Below, in pieces: positions 25,515 to 34,328 of a DNA stretch of 64,000 nucleotides. Origin of the DNA: an uncultured Halocynthiibacter sp. GTDB taxonomy: Bacteria; Pseudomonadota; Alphaproteobacteria; Rhodobacterales; Rhodobacteraceae. Below the pieces are notes generated by a model. It was given only the letters and a program-made list of their open reading frames with translations. It was not told the origin of the DNA and made no database searches. Position 1 is the first letter of the stretch. Each line of letters opens with the position of its first letter. A program made the position numbers and the translations under genes. The stretch is from NCBI GenBank assembly GCA_947503035.1, contig CANNCD010000003.1, positions 62,001 through 126,000 of the forward strand. The letters run 5' to 3'.

Positions 25515-26729
25515 TTAGTAAAATGCCTGAAGGCCGGTTTGCGCACGCCCAAGGATAAGCGCGTGAACGTCATGGGTGCCCTCATATGTGTTCACCGTTT
25601 CAAGGTTCACCATGTGGCGCATGATCTGGAATTCCTCGGAAATACCGTTGCCGCCGTGCATGTCGCGGCTGATGCGGGCGATCTCAAGCGCCTTGCCACA
25701 GTTGTTCCGCTTGATCATGCTGATCATTTCGGGGGCGGCTTGGGCGTCATCCATCAAACGTCCAACACGCAACGCGGCCTGAAGGCCAAGCGTGATTTCG
25801 GTCTGCATATTGGCAAGTTTGAGCTGGTGGAGCTGGGTCTGGGCGAGTGGTTTGCCGAATTGTTTGCGATCAAGCCCGTATTGACGTGCCGCGTGCCAAC
25901 AGAATTCCGCCGCCCCAAGCGCACCCCACGCGATGCCGTACCGCGCGCGGTTCAAACAGCCAAACGGACCCTTCAGACCTTCGACATTCGGCAAAAGCGC
26001 GTCGTCGCCGACCTCGACGTTATCCAGAACGATTTCGCCGGTAATAGAGGTCCGAAGCGAGAGTTTCCCGCCGATTTTGGGTGCGGACAGACCCTTGGTG
26101 CCCTTTTCAAGGACAAAGCCGCGAATGGCGCCGCCATGGGCGTCGGATTTGGCCCAAACCACAAAGACATCGGCGATGGGGCTGTTGGAAATCCACATCT
26201 TTGCGCCGTTGATCACATAGCCACCGTCGATCTTTTTGGCGATGGTGCGCATGCCGCCAGGGTCACTGCCGGCGTCGGGTTCGGTCAGGCCAAAACAGCC
26301 GATCAACGTACCCGCGGCAAGGCCCGGAAGGTATTTGTTGCGCTGGTCTTCGGAGCCATAGGCATAGATCGGATACATCACCAAAGACGACTGCACCGAC
26401 ATCATAGAGCGATAGCCCGAGTCGACGCGCTCGACCTCGCGGGTGACCAGACCGTAGGAGACATAGTTCGCGCCAAGACCGCCGTATTGCTCGGGGACGG
26501 TGATCCCCAACAGCCCCATCTCGCCCATTTCGGCAAAGATCTCGGGGTCGGTGGTTTCATTGGCATAGGCGTCAATCACCCGCGGCTGAAGCTTGTCTTG
26601 GGCATAGGCGCGTGCGCTGTCGCGCATCATGCGTTCGTCGTCGTTCAGTTGCAGATCGAGAAGCAGCGCGTCTTCCCAATTGAATGAGGAAAGCTCGGGG
26701 CGGCTTTGGGGGGAAAGTGTTGTGGACAT
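25515..26729 (-). CDS. gcdH: Glutaryl-CoA dehydrogenase
   Basis: A 404-residue FAD acyl-CoA dehydrogenase that oxidises and decarboxylates glutaryl-CoA to crotonyl-CoA. It has the subgroup-specific segments [39 protein letters not shown] and the C-terminal [19 protein letters not shown] with the catalytic Glu. The start at 26729 (MSTTLSPQS) is supported by AAGGA upstream; a longer frame adds 19 unlikely residues. It lies 10 bases downstream of the gabT-like gene, so the two are co-transcribed, joining the two ends of the 5-aminovalerate branch. Confidence 0.93.
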   Translation of the reverse strand: MSTTLSPQSRPELSSFNWEDALLLDLQLNDDERMMRDSARAYAQDKLQPRVIDAYANETTDPEIFAEMGEMGLLGITVPEQYGGLGANYVSYGLVTREVERVDSGYRSMMSVQSSLVMYPIYAYGSEDQRNKYLPGLAAGTLIGCFGLTEPDAGSDPGGMRTIAKKIDGGYVINGAKMWISNSPIADVFVVWAKSDAHGGAIRGFVLEKGTKGLSAPKIGGKLSLRTSITGEIVLDNVEVGDDALLPNVEGLKGPFGCLNRARYGIAWGALGAAEFCWHAARQYGLDRKQFGKPLAQTQLHQLKLANMQTEITLGLQAALRVGRLMDDAQAAPEMISMIKRNNCGKALEIARISRDMHGGNGISEEFQIMRHMVNLETVNTYEGTHDVHALILGRAQTGLQAFY

Positions 26730-26739
26730 GGGTGTATCC

Positions 26740-28038
26740 TTACGCGTTGGATTGGGATTGAAGAGAGGACACAATCGCCGCCTCAAGGATGTCGAGCGCT
26801 TCGTCGAGGTGCGCCATTGGGATGGTCAGCGGAGGCAGCAAACGCACGACGTTGCCGTGCGCCCCACAAGGCAGAATGATCAGACCGCGGTTTTCGGCCT
26901 CGGCAATGATCGCACCGGTAAGGGCCGCGTTGGGGGCATTGGTGTCGCGATCTGTGACCAGCTCAAACGCGACCATTGCGCCCAGTCCGCGCACGTCGCC
27001 GATGGCCTCCATGCCGGTGCGGTCTGCGATGGCGGTCAGGCGCGATTTGATCTTATCGCCAATTTCGGTGGCACGGGCGCAGAGCTGCTCTTCCTCGACG
27101 ATTTGGAACACGGCGTTCGCCGCCGCAACCGCCAGCGGATTGCCTGCATATGTGCCGCCGATACCGCCAACGGGGGCGGCGTCCACGACCTCGGCTCGAC
27201 CAGTCACCGCCGAAAGCGGGAAGCCCCCCGCCAGACCCTTGGCCATAACCATCAGGTCGGGCACGACGTTGGAATGTTCGAACGCAAAGAGCTTGCCTGT
27301 GCGCGCCACGCCGGACTGAATTTCGTCTGCAATCAACATGATACCGTGAGTGTCGCAAATCTCGCGCAGCTTTTTCAGGAACGCCGGAGGGGCGACGTTA
27401 AAGCCACCCTCGCCCTGTACTGGCTCAACGATGATCGCCGCGACGCGTTCCGGATCGATGGAGGACTGAAGCGTATTGGTAAGCGCCGCGAGGCTGTCGT
27501 CAACCGAGACGCCGTTCATGTGGTTTGGGAACGGGACGTGCATGATCTCGGGCGGCATGGCGCCAAAGTTTTTCTTATAGGGGTTCACCTTGCCGCACAG
27601 GGCCATGCCCAAGAGCGTGCGCCCATGGAATGCGCCGCTAAAGGCGATGACACCAGAACGGCCCGTATGCGCACGCGCCATTTTGATCGCGTTTTCAACC
27701 GCTTCGACGCCTGTGGTGACCAACATGGTCTTTTTGTCAAAGTCCCCAGGGGTGGATGCGTTCAAACGTTCGGCAAGGTCGAGATACCCTTCAAACGGTG
27801 CAACGTGGAAACATGTATGCACAAATTGTTCAGATTGCTGAGCGACAGCGCTCATTATTTTCGGATGGCAGTGGCCGGTGTTGTTGACGGCGATGCCCGC
27901 AGCGAAATCGATGTAACGTTTGCCGTCTACGTCCCATAGTTCCGAGTTCAGGGCCTTTTTCGCGTATATTTTACGGGTTCCGACGCCGTGGGCGACTGAT
28001 TTTTCGCGACGTGCGAGCATTTCTTGTGCGTTGGTCAT
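26740..28038 (-). CDS. gabT: 4-aminobutyrate / 5-aminovalerate aminotransferase
   Basis: A 432-residue class III PLP aminotransferase. The cofactor region shows [21 protein letters not shown] and the Schiff-base lysine K267 in [32 protein letters not shown] also fits GabT. Enzymes of this type usually accept both 4-aminobutyrate and 5-aminovalerate. Because gcdH follows in the same operon and davA/davB-like genes lie on the other side of the divergent promoter, I expect 5-aminovalerate (DavT) to be the main substrate here. CAGGAG precedes the ATG at 28038. Confidence 0.92.
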   Translation of the reverse strand: MTNAQEMLARREKSVAHGVGTRKIYAKKALNSELWDVDGKRYIDFAAGIAVNNTGHCHPKIMSAVAQQSEQFVHTCFHVAPFEGYLDLAERLNASTPGDFDKKTMLVTTGVEAVENAIKMARAHTGRSGVIAFSGAFHGRTLLGMALCGKVNPYKKNFGAMPPEIMHVPFPNHMNGVSVDDSLAALTNTLQSSIDPERVAAIIVEPVQGEGGFNVAPPAFLKKLREICDTHGIMLIADEIQSGVARTGKLFAFEHSNVVPDLMVMAKGLAGGFPLSAVTGRAEVVDAAPVGGIGGTYAGNPLAVAAANAVFQIVEEEQLCARATEIGDKIKSRLTAIADRTGMEAIGDVRGLGAMVAFELVTDRDTNAPNAALTGAIIAEAENRGLIILPCGAHGNVVRLLPPLTIPMAHLDEALDILEAAIVSSLQSQSNA

Positions 28039-28070
28039 GGGGCGCTCCTGCGAATCCAATGAATCTGTTG

Positions 28071-28094
28071 CTTAACATTCTGAGCGCTGTTAAG
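28071..28094. promoter_or_regulatory. Inverted repeat in the gabT / XRE-cupin promoter region
   Basis: CTTAACA-ttctgagcgc-TGTTAAG has perfect seven-base arms, 10 bases apart, midway in the 101-base gap between gabT and the divergent XRE-cupin gene. It is the best candidate operator for that regulator, and it could control both directions of the lysine cluster. Confidence 0.55.
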
Positions 28095-28139
28095 GTGTAT
28101 TGCAAGCAAAACTATGAACGAACAGGTTGGGCCGGTGTG

Positions 28140-28727
28140 ATGCAAGACAGTGATGACTTTGATGTTGGGCAAAGATTGCGCGAGATAAGACAGCAATTTG
28201 GCATGTCTCAGAGGCAGTTAGCGGATCAGGCCGGTGTGCCGCACGGGCAGATCTCGATGATCGAAACAAATAAGAACAGCCCCTCGGTCGCGTCCTTGCG
28301 CAAGATTCTGGGCGGGTTTGGCATCACGATGGGCGAATTCTTTGAACCCGAGACCGTCGAATCCTCGCAGGTGTTCTTTACGCCAGATGAGCTTCGGGAT
28401 TTGACGTCGAAGCTGTACCAAGGGCCCGAGGCGACGCGGTCCATGATGCGTCTGCGTCAGGTTGGCGACGCTAAGACCCACGGGTTACAAATTCTTCAGG
28501 AACGGTACGAGGCCGGCGCCGATACGGGTGCCGATATGATTGAACACGAGGCCAGCGAAGGCGGTATTGTCGTATCAGGTGAGCTTGAGGTGACCGTGGG
28601 CGAGACGACCCGCATCCTTAAGGCGGGCGATTCATATCTATTCAATAGCCGCCAGCCGCACAGGTTCCGCAATATCTCGGATCGTCCCGCCGAGGTTATC
28701 TCCGCCTGCACCCCGCCCTATCTCTAG
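28140..28727 (+). CDS. XRE-family regulator with C-terminal cupin domain (PuuR type)
   Basis: A 195-residue regulator with an N-terminal helix-turn-helix (about residues 12-65: LREIRQQFGMSQRQLADQAGVPHGQISMIE) and a cupin domain (ERYEAGADTG...EGGIVVSGELEVTVGETTRILKAGDSYLF). This build is typical of PuuR, which senses putrescine; here 5-aminovalerate, 5-aminovaleramide or lysine are the likely ligands given the neighbours. I start at the ATG at 28140; a longer in-frame start at 28062 is possible. It heads the plus-strand operon with the CoA-transferase, amidase and monooxygenase genes. Confidence 0.87.
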   Translation: MQDSDDFDVGQRLREIRQQFGMSQRQLADQAGVPHGQISMIETNKNSPSVASLRKILGGFGITMGEFFEPETVESSQVFFTPDELRDLTSKLYQGPEATRSMMRLRQVGDAKTHGLQILQERYEAGADTGADMIEHEASEGGIVVSGELEVTVGETTRILKAGDSYLFNSRQPHRFRNISDRPAEVISACTPPYL

Positions 28728-28736
28728 GATCAAAAT

Positions 28737-29831
28737 ATGCCACCCTTGAAGGATATCAAAGTCGTCGAGCTGGCCCGCATTTTGGCGGGGCCGTGGATCG
28801 GGCAAACGCTTGCGGATCTTGGGGCGACGGTCACAAAGATCGAAAGCCCCGACGGCGACGACACCCGCACCTGGGGGCCGCCCTTTGTTGAACGGGACGG
28901 TGATGCCTCGGCGGCATATTTCTATGCCTGCAATCGTGGCAAAACCGGCATGCGTGCCAACCTGAAGTCCGAAGAGGATATCGAAGCGGTCAAGGCGCTC
29001 ATTCAAGATGCGGATGTGTTCATCGAGAATTTCAAGGTCGGGGGTCTTGCGAAATATGGCCTTGATTATCAAAGCCTAAGCGCGCTTAACCCGCGTCTTA
29101 TCTATTGTTCGGTGACAGGGTTCGGTCAAACGGGTCCGCTGGCGCATAAGGCGGGTTATGACCTTATGATCCAAGGGATGTCGGGGTTGATGTCCGTGAC
29201 GGGTGAGCCAGACCGCGCGCCGCAAAAGGTGGGCGTCGCGGTGACCGATGTGGCGACGGGGCTGTACGGAACGATTGGTATTTTGGCCGCACTGGAGCAA
29301 CGGCACAGAACCGGCAAGGGGCAGCATGTCGATATGTCCTTGTTGGATTGTGCCACGTCGCTTTTGGCAAATCAGAACATGAACTATTTGACGACGGGCG
29401 TGTCGCCGACGCGTCTGGGCAATGCTCACCCGAACATCTGCCCCTATGACGTGGTGGAAACCAAGGACGGACATATCATTTTGGCGGTTGGGAACGACGG
29501 TCAGTTCGCGCGGTGTTGTGGTGTCTTGGGCATTGCGGATGTCGCCGAGGATGCGCGGTTCACCACGAACCAGCTTCGGGTGAAGCACCGTGATGACCTG
29601 ATGGCGATCTTGCGCGAGGCCACGATGACGTGGGCCTCGGCCGATCTGTTGGGCGAATTATCCGCGGCCACGGTTCCGGCGGGTCCTATCAATTCGGTCG
29701 GCGAGAACCTAAGCAGCGAACACGCCATGGCGCGGGGTTTGGTGGTTGCGCCAGAGGGCGTCAAAGGGGTGCGCACGCCCATCACGTTTTCCGACGCCAC
29801 GCTTTGTCTTGATAAAAGCGCGCCGCGTTGA
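28737..29831 (+). CDS. CaiB/BaiF-family CoA transferase, probably glutarate-specific
   Basis: A 364-residue class III CoA transferase. It shows LARILAGPWIGQTLADLGATVTKIE at the N-terminus and YDLMIQGMSGLMSVTG in the CoA-binding region; the catalytic Asp should be that in VDMSLLDCATSLL. Family members activate carboxylic acids with CoA from another thioester. Beside glutaryl-CoA dehydrogenase and the 5-aminovalerate genes, the sensible substrate is glutarate (as for succinyl-CoA:glutarate CoA-transferase). That substrate is inferred from context. It starts nine bases after the regulator's stop. Confidence 0.82.
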   Translation: MPPLKDIKVVELARILAGPWIGQTLADLGATVTKIESPDGDDTRTWGPPFVERDGDASAAYFYACNRGKTGMRANLKSEEDIEAVKALIQDADVFIENFKVGGLAKYGLDYQSLSALNPRLIYCSVTGFGQTGPLAHKAGYDLMIQGMSGLMSVTGEPDRAPQKVGVAVTDVATGLYGTIGILAALEQRHRTGKGQHVDMSLLDCATSLLANQNMNYLTTGVSPTRLGNAHPNICPYDVVETKDGHIILAVGNDGQFARCCGVLGIADVAEDARFTTNQLRVKHRDDLMAILREATMTWASADLLGELSAATVPAGPINSVGENLSSEHAMARGLVVAPEGVKGVRTPITFSDATLCLDKSAPR

Positions 29832-29862
29832 CGCGTCGTTCGGTTCAGAAGGGGAAATCGTT

Positions 29863-30672
29863 TTGAAAATTGCACTTTGGCAGACCGCGCCGCTCCATGA
29901 CATCGATGGGGCCATCGCCGCGCTTGAAACGGCTGCCGCACAGGCCAAGTCCCACGGCGCAGAGATCATCCTGACGCCTGAGATGGTGATCGGTGGATAT
30001 AATGTTGGCGCGGATCGGTGTCGTGATTTGGCCGCGTTCGAGGATGACATCACCCGCCGTCTTGTGACCATTGCGCGGACCTACGGGATCGCGATTGTGG
30101 CGGGGCTTGCCCTTGGCGGCGGTGACAAACCGTATAACGGCGCGATTGCGATTGATGCCGCGGGGAATGTGGTCCAACGCTATCACAAAACCCATCTGTT
30201 CGGCGACGTGGATCAGGCCCAGTTTGCCCAAGGTTCCGCCCTGTCGCCCGTGTTTGAGATGAGCGGTTGGCGCATTGGCCTTGCGATTTGTTACGACATC
30301 GAATTCCCCGAGGTCGCGCGCCATCTTGCCCTCGCGGGGGCCGACCTTATTCTGGTGCCCACCGCGAATATGATCCCCTATGACACCGTCGCCACCCGTT
30401 TGGTCCCCGCCCGCGCCGAGGAAAACGCCACCTATGTCGCCTATGCCAATTACGTCGGACAAGAGGGCGCGTTTACCTATGGTGGGCTTTCTTGTGTTTG
30501 TGGCCCCGATGGCAATGATCTGGCGCGCGGGACATCTGATACCCCTGATATCTTGATCGCCACCCTGTCCCATATCCAGATCGCGACCCAGCGCGACGCG
30601 CAACGTCACCTCGTTGATCGTCGTCCCGAACTCTATCAATCCTCCCATATCAAAGGTCTTGCTCGTGAATAA
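29863..30672 (+). CDS. davA: Carbon-nitrogen hydrolase, probable 5-aminovaleramide amidase
   Basis: A 269-residue nitrilase-superfamily amidase. The catalytic triad is visible: E40 (ILTPEMVIGGYN), K109 (RYHKTHLFG) and C143 (LAICYDIEFPE). Next to a lysine monooxygenase-like gene it most likely hydrolyses 5-aminovaleramide to 5-aminovalerate (DavA). I take the TTG at 29863 as start because AAGGGGA lies eight bases upstream and the resulting N-terminus MKIALWQTAP is exactly that of the family; frames further upstream overlap the CoA-transferase. Its end overlaps the next gene by eight bases. Confidence 0.83.
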   Translation: MKIALWQTAPLHDIDGAIAALETAAAQAKSHGAEIILTPEMVIGGYNVGADRCRDLAAFEDDITRRLVTIARTYGIAIVAGLALGGGDKPYNGAIAIDAAGNVVQRYHKTHLFGDVDQAQFAQGSALSPVFEMSGWRIGLAICYDIEFPEVARHLALAGADLILVPTANMIPYDTVATRLVPARAEENATYVAYANYVGQEGAFTYGGLSCVCGPDGNDLARGTSDTPDILIATLSHIQIATQRDAQRHLVDRRPELYQSSHIKGLARE

Positions 30673-32311
30673 AGTTTCTGTTTTTGGCCCCGATTTCCCG
30701 TTTGCCTATGATGACTGGATCACCCACCCCAAGGGGCTTGGGGTTTTGCCGGATACCGCCCATGGGGCCAAGGTTGCCATCATCGGGTCTGGTGCCGCGG
30801 GGATTATCGCGGGTTACGAATTGATGAAGGTCGGTGCCCAGCCCGTGGTGTTTGAGGCCGGCCAATTCGGCGGGCGCCTGCGTTCGCAACCCTTTGAAGG
30901 CGCCGAGGGCGTGATCGCCGAACTGGGCGGAATGCGCTTTCCGGTCTCGTCCACGGGGTTCTATCACTATGTCGATATGCTCGGCATCGAGAGCAAACCG
31001 TTCCCGAACCCGTTGACGCCTGCGGCGGGGTCCACCGTCATCGATCTCTTGGGCAAGAGCCACTATGCCGAGACCCTGTCTGATCTGCCGCCCCTGTTCC
31101 ATGAAGTCGCGCAGGCCTATGACAATGCCCTCGAAGAAGGCGCGAATTTCACCGCCCTGAAACATGCCATTCAGGATCGCGACCCCGCGCGGATCAAGGA
31201 AATCTGGAACCCAATCGTCAAACAATGGGACGAACGCACCTTCTATGATTTCGTCGCCTCCTCCGATGCGTTTCAGTCGCTTTCGTTCCATCACCGCGAG
31301 GTGTTCGGGCAGGTTGGGTTTGGCACCGGTGGGTGGGATTCCGATTTCCCGAATTCGATGTTGGAAATTCTGCGGGTGAACGTGACCGAATGTGACGACC
31401 ATCAACGCTATATCGTGGGCGGCGTGGCGCAGGTGCCGCATAAATTGTGGGAACACGCGCCGGATAACGTCGTGCATTGGCCCGCTGGCACGACACTTCG
31501 ATCATTGAACAATGGCGCCACCCGTTCCGGTGCCACGCGGATCAGGCGTGTGGGCGATAAATTTGAGGTCACCGACCAATGGAAGCGCGTTGAGATCTTT
31601 GACGCCGTTCTTGTGACCTGTCAGAGCCACCTTCTGTCGACGGTGATTGAGACCGAAGAAAGCCTGTTCGCGCAGGATCTTTGGATGGCGCTGGACCGTA
31701 CCCGTTATATGCAATCGGCCAAGACCTTTGTCATGGTGGATCGCCCGTTCTGGAAGGACAAAGACCCGAAAACGGGGCGCGATGTGATGTCGATGACATT
31801 GACCGACCGGATGACGCGCGGAACGTATTTTTTCGACAACGGGCCGGACAAGCCGTCGGTTATCTGCCTGAGCTATTCTTGGATGACCGATGCCCTTAAG
31901 GTGTTGCCATTGCCGGTGGAAAATCGGGTTGAATTGGCGCTGTCGTCCTTGGCGCATATCTATCCTGATGTTGATATTCGTTCGCACATTGTCGGCGATC
32001 CCATCACCGTCAGCTGGGAGGCGGACCCGAATTTCCTTGGGGCGTTTAAGGGCGCGTTACCGGGTCATTACCGGTACAATCACCGGATGTTTGGTCACTT
32101 TATGCAAGATGATTTGCCGCCGCATGAACGCGGGATTTTCATGGCCGGCGACGGCGTGAGCTGGACCCCCGCTTGGGTCGAGGGCGCGGTACAGACGTCA
32201 CTGAATGCGGTGGCGGGGATCATGCGTCACCTTGGCGGTGAATTCCATCCAGAGAACCCCTCGCCCTGCGATGCCTATGCCGAATGGGGCCCGATCAAGT
32301 TGGGGGACTAA
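30665..32311 (+). CDS. davB: Flavin monooxygenase, probable L-lysine 2-monooxygenase
   Basis: A 548-residue FAD protein of the amine oxidase/L-amino-acid monooxygenase family. The dinucleotide motif is VAIIGSGAAGIIAGYELMKVG, followed by the flavin contact AELGGMRFPVSSTGFYHYVD; the C-terminal FAD segment is GIFMAGDGVSWTPAWVEGAVQT. Related enzymes decarboxylate lysine or tryptophan oxidatively to the amide. With the amidase it overlaps, it would turn lysine into 5-aminovaleramide. The start is GTG at 30665, overlapping the davA end, with AAAGG upstream. An L-amino-acid oxidase activity cannot be excluded from sequence alone. Confidence 0.8.
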   Translation: MNKVSVFGPDFPFAYDDWITHPKGLGVLPDTAHGAKVAIIGSGAAGIIAGYELMKVGAQPVVFEAGQFGGRLRSQPFEGAEGVIAELGGMRFPVSSTGFYHYVDMLGIESKPFPNPLTPAAGSTVIDLLGKSHYAETLSDLPPLFHEVAQAYDNALEEGANFTALKHAIQDRDPARIKEIWNPIVKQWDERTFYDFVASSDAFQSLSFHHREVFGQVGFGTGGWDSDFPNSMLEILRVNVTECDDHQRYIVGGVAQVPHKLWEHAPDNVVHWPAGTTLRSLNNGATRSGATRIRRVGDKFEVTDQWKRVEIFDAVLVTCQSHLLSTVIETEESLFAQDLWMALDRTRYMQSAKTFVMVDRPFWKDKDPKTGRDVMSMTLTDRMTRGTYFFDNGPDKPSVICLSYSWMTDALKVLPLPVENRVELALSSLAHIYPDVDIRSHIVGDPITVSWEADPNFLGAFKGALPGHYRYNHRMFGHFMQDDLPPHERGIFMAGDGVSWTPAWVEGAVQTSLNAVAGIMRHLGGEFHPENPSPCDAYAEWGPIKLGD

Positions 32312-32329
32312 CCCCAGGCGGATCGATCG

Positions 32330-32363
32330 AAAAAAGAGCGGGACCCAATGAAAAGTCCCGCTC
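32330..32363 (-). terminator. Intrinsic terminator read on the minus strand
   Basis: GAGCGGGAC (32336-32344) and GTCCCGCTC (32355-32363) form a perfect nine-pair stem with a 10-base loop. The six As at 32330-32335 become a U6 tract on the minus strand, while the plus side has no T run. It therefore fits a transcript coming from the right on the minus strand, where no protein gene is evident. On plus it may still act as a 3' hairpin for davB. Confidence 0.65.
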
Positions 32364-32522
32364 ACCAATGCTAAAATACAGTTTATATAAAAGTCACATG
32401 TATCAGATTTGGGTTCCACTCACGGAACCACTTTGGCCTTTGAGGCAACACAAAGACCATAGCGACCCAATCCGATAGTGTTGCACGACGCCCCCTCTCT
32501 AGGATGGATGTCGGTATGCTTC

Positions 32523-32540
32523 TTCACCCATTTGGGTGAA
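32523..32540. promoter_or_regulatory. 18-bp palindrome upstream of the LuxR/hydrolase gene
   Basis: TTCACCCA-tt-TGGGTGAA has perfect eight-base arms and lies about 120 bases before the GTG start. It may be the operator of the encoded LuxR-type protein or of a divergent small transcript. The 347-base gap 32312-32658 also holds the minus-strand terminator and a GGTTCC/GGAACC stem at about 32412-32429; no protein gene is convincing there. Confidence 0.5.
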
Positions 32541-32658
32541 ATATGTAATTAATGCGCAATAGGGTTATGAAATTTGGTCACCAAGGGCATATGATGTGTT
32601 CAGTTGATCCAAATATCATTGTGCGCTATGGCGATCAACGTTCGGGGATGAGGTTGGG

Positions 32659-34248
32659 GTGAACACCGTGGTACCAGATGAAAATGCGACGCTTGGCCCC
32701 GTAATTCTTGCCTTTTATGAATGCCTTACCGATCCGGATAAGCTGGATTCGATGATGGATTTGTTGACCTCGTGGCTTGACGAAGAAGCGGGCGAAACGG
32801 TTACGCCCCAGTTGGATTACCATGCCGAAAATGCTTGGAAGCTTCTTGGTCAAATTGCCGCGCCGGTGGCCGCGCAGGAGGATGCAGACCAGCACCTTGA
32901 TCTGATGGTTCTGGCGACACAGACGGATGTTATTCGCGCGGTTGAGGACAAAATAAGTGCCGATGATTTGAGGGCACTGATGGATTGGTTCAACACGTCC
33001 GATCAAACCGAAAGCCTGTTGTTGCGTGTCTTTGAGGGGCGTTCGACCGACTTGGCCATTTTGTCGGTACATGGGGATGGGTTCGCATTTAAACGGACGG
33101 GTACTGCGTTCCAGTCGGTGATTTCGGCCTTCGTCGCTGACCGCTTTGACCTGACCAAGGCCGAATTGGTGCTGGTGCAGGAATTGTTGCGCGGCGGCAC
33201 ATTGCGGGACATCTCTGATCGGCTTGGAAAATCTTGGGAAACCACCCGCAGCCAAGTGAAAACACTGTCGAATAAGCTTGGCGTGGCGACGCAGGGCGAC
33301 ATCCTGCGTGTGGTCAATCAGGCCGGTACTCTTATGCCACGGACCAAGGCCGCAGGCACGAAATCGCGGGCCGATCAGGTTCGTAAAATTGCGCGCCCCG
33401 ATGGCCGTACCATCAGTTACGAAGTCGACGGCCCAAAGACCGGCAAAACGCTGGTGTTTCTTCATGGCTTGATCGAGGGTCGGCATTGGCCGGAAAAATC
33501 CCGTCGCATGGCGGTTCAGCGCGGCTGGCAGATCATCCGCATAAGCCGCGCGGGGCGTGGGTTTTCCAGCCTGAATCCAAAAGAAGGCAAAGCTCTTTTG
33601 CAGGATCACATCGACGATGTGCTTGCCGTTGTCGACAACGAATGTATCGAACGTTTTTCGCTTTATGCAGGCGCGGATGGGTTTCCCATCGGGTATGGGC
33701 TAGGGCTTCAAAATCCCGGTCGTCTGCAGATGATCGTCGGTCTTGAGGTCACTCCGCCCATTTTGAACCACCGCGCGATTGCGGGGTTTTCGGGTAAGAT
33801 GAAAACCTATGGTCTGGCCTGTCTTTATGCGCCGCGCACCATCGGTTATATGCTGTCGCTCGCGATGAAAAAGCTCCAACGGATGCCAAAGGTTGAGGAC
33901 CGGTATTCCTGTGTGCATCCGCTTTTGGGGGTGCAATTGGACCAGATCGAAGATCCAGACGGGATACGCGCCATCGAGGCGAATTTTCAGGACATCATGG
34001 AGCACAACGCCGATGGGCTTTGGCGCGACACGACGATTTCGGGGTTGGATTGGGCCTATGCCCCTGACAACACCAATACCCGACCGCGGGCTGCGTTGAT
34101 CCATTGTCATAATTCGATGATGCATACGTCTGATTTTTTGAATGATTTTGCCAGCCGGATCGGCGCGCCGATACATCGCATCGATACCTATCTGCCGCAT
34201 GTCTCGGCGCCGCTGCCGTTTGTTCTGGATATGCTTGAGGATCCATAG
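32659..34248 (+). CDS. LuxR-type HTH regulator fused to an alpha/beta-hydrolase domain
   Basis: A 529-residue fusion. Residues 1-150 are an unassigned N-terminal domain. About 160-215 form a LuxR/GerE helix-turn-helix (LTKAELVLVQELLRGGTLRDISDRLGKSWETTRSQVKTLS, split here by eye). From about 245 an alpha/beta-hydrolase fold begins (ISYEVDGPKTGKTLVFLHG). At the nucleophile elbow the sequence is G338-A-D340-G-F342, so the usual GxSxG serine is missing. I therefore expect a ligand-sensing rather than ester-cleaving role. The start is GTG at 32659 with GAGG upstream. The effector and target genes are unknown. Confidence 0.78.
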   Translation: MNTVVPDENATLGPVILAFYECLTDPDKLDSMMDLLTSWLDEEAGETVTPQLDYHAENAWKLLGQIAAPVAAQEDADQHLDLMVLATQTDVIRAVEDKISADDLRALMDWFNTSDQTESLLLRVFEGRSTDLAILSVHGDGFAFKRTGTAFQSVISAFVADRFDLTKAELVLVQELLRGGTLRDISDRLGKSWETTRSQVKTLSNKLGVATQGDILRVVNQAGTLMPRTKAAGTKSRADQVRKIARPDGRTISYEVDGPKTGKTLVFLHGLIEGRHWPEKSRRMAVQRGWQIIRISRAGRGFSSLNPKEGKALLQDHIDDVLAVVDNECIERFSLYAGADGFPIGYGLGLQNPGRLQMIVGLEVTPPILNHRAIAGFSGKMKTYGLACLYAPRTIGYMLSLAMKKLQRMPKVEDRYSCVHPLLGVQLDQIEDPDGIRAIEANFQDIMEHNADGLWRDTTISGLDWAYAPDNTNTRPRAALIHCHNSMMHTSDFLNDFASRIGAPIHRIDTYLPHVSAPLPFVLDMLEDP

Positions 34249-34328
34249 ACCCTGTCGCGATGTGGACTTTTATTTGGAACTGGATCACAGTCAAATGCGA
34301 TGACGGGGTGGATAAAAGGAAGAGTTCA

